This document shows, piece after piece, positions 14,031-14,522 of a DNA stretch of 14,522 nucleotides. The notes beneath the pieces were generated by a model, which saw only the letters and a program-made list of their open reading frames with translations, searched no databases and was not told the DNA's origin. Within the stretch, counting starts at the first letter, position 1; each line of letters begins with the position of its first letter. Made by a program: the position numbers and the translations under genes. Source of the stretch: Paracoccaceae bacterium (lineage in GTDB: Bacteria; Pseudomonadota; Alphaproteobacteria; Rhodobacterales; Rhodobacteraceae); the NCBI GenBank assembly GCA_023260935.1, contig JALQTL010000034.1, forward strand, positions 1-14,522, in the 5' to 3' direction.

Positions 14031-14522
14031 ATCGGCTGTAGACACACGAAGCTCCGTATCCAACAGGCGAGTAGCAACGAATTGCAGCGCAGGTGGGATA
14101 ACGAGTTTTGTAGGCTTGGCAGCGATAAGCAGACCGCGCTCATCAGTCCAACCAGCAATCTGAATAACAGCCGCTTCTAGTGAAGTTTCGTTAAGGTCAG
14201 CGCCAGTAGTAGGACGGTTTGAGTTAATACCACCAGAAACGAGTGGGTGGTCAGTCGCACACAATACTTTACCGTCGCCGTAAGTTACGCCTGAACCAGT
14301 AAATGCGTTGTTGAGGATGCTAGCACCCTTAACTTGCTTAGTGTAAGCCATCGCACGTGCAAGTGCCTTCGTGTAACGTGAAGAGAGTGAATCGTAGAGG
14401 TTGTCTTCGATTGCTTCTTCAGTCAACGAGAAGCCCATTGCAACTGTCTCGTGAGTGTAACGAGCAGTCCACGCTTCTTGTGCGTTGTCATACTCGATTG
14501 CAGAACCTTCACCCTTAACAGG
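14019..14522 (-). CDS. Phage major capsid protein fragment (both ends missing)
   Basis: A 168-residue internal piece of a tailed-phage major capsid protein. The frame is open from the last base of the window; the ATG at 14438 is internal, in THETVAMGFSLTEEAIEDNLYDSL. Further family landmarks: SRYTKALARAMAYTKQVKGA, LNNAFTGSG, DHPLVSGGINSNRP, ADLNETSLEAA, DERGLLIAAKPTKLVIPPALQF and TADNDINA. This set is familiar from capsid proteins of many environmental phages with an HK97-type fold. Codons are mixed at the third position (GCA, GTA, ACT, CGT), unlike the rest of the window, and GC is near 50 percent. Nothing else phage-like is in the window: no protease, portal, integrase or att site. It most likely comes from a different genome. 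Confidence 0.85.

Noticed and set aside
12342..14180. 612-codon open frame on the plus strand opposite the phytase-like gene
   Set aside because: It is antisense to a clear coding frame, rich in His, Arg and Gln as expected for a GC-rich complement, crosses the chimeric join, and resembles no family.
14019..14522. A resident prophage beginning at the right edge
   Set aside because: No integrase, att site, portal or protease is present, the capsid fragment is fused inside a host reading frame, and its composition is foreign; a chimeric contig is simpler.
1..14522. tRNA, rRNA, CRISPR arrays, insertion sequences or riboswitches
   Set aside because: I found no cloverleaf, repeat-spacer pattern, transposase or terminal inverted repeats, and every gap is under 200 bases; I could not run covariance models.

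Overview
The window looks like the chromosome of a Rhodobacterales-type alphaproteobacterium. The basis is high GC (41 of 60 bases on one line I counted), C- or G-ending codons, a TRAP transporter operon, a panB-panC pair and a Tat-type L,D-transpeptidase lipoprotein. This is inference from gene style; no rRNA or other marker gene is present. The last ~500 bases have a different composition and carry a piece of a phage capsid gene, so the right end is probably an assembly chimera.

Positions 1-9270 hold one catabolic locus read outward from a divergent control region near 3537-3634. To the left (minus strand) lie a GntR/UTRA regulator, a Gfo/Idh/MocA-fold NAD-dependent enzyme, an AKR5-like aldo/keto reductase and an MFS permease cut by the window edge. 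To the right (plus strand) lie a bacterial-luciferase-family FMNH2 monooxygenase of the SsuD (alkanesulfonate) type, a YdhF-like aldo/keto reductase, a flavin reductase and a complete TRAP transporter (DctQ, DctM, DctP), closed by a strong rho-independent terminator at 9241-9270. The first three plus-strand genes are coupled by one-base stop/start overlaps.

Monooxygenase + aldo/keto reductase + flavin reductase is the SmoC-SmoB-SmoA enzyme set of the sulfo-ASMO pathway, the oxidative desulfonation of sulfoquinovose (SQ) to glucose. A Gfo/Idh/MocA protein beside such genes matches the NAD-dependent sulfoquinovosidases (SqgA type, GH188) reported in Roseobacter-clade bacteria. My working model is: uptake of a sulfosugar or its glycoside by the TRAP system, glycoside cleavage by the Gfo/Idh/MocA enzyme, desulfonation by the monooxygenase using FMNH2 from the flavin reductase, and reduction of the 6-oxo-sugar by the aldo/keto reductase, under a sugar-sensing GntR/UTRA regulator. 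A TRAP importer instead of the Agrobacterium ABC importer would be the distinctive point. Another organosulfonate substrate is not excluded.

Positions 9271-12503 are ordinary: panC and panB (pantothenate synthesis, minus strand), a small cupin (plus) and an L,D-transpeptidase lipoprotein (minus). From 12504 to about 14018 lies the C-terminal part of a secreted phytase-like beta-propeller protein. It runs in frame, without a stop, into the phage major capsid fragment that fills 14019-14522.
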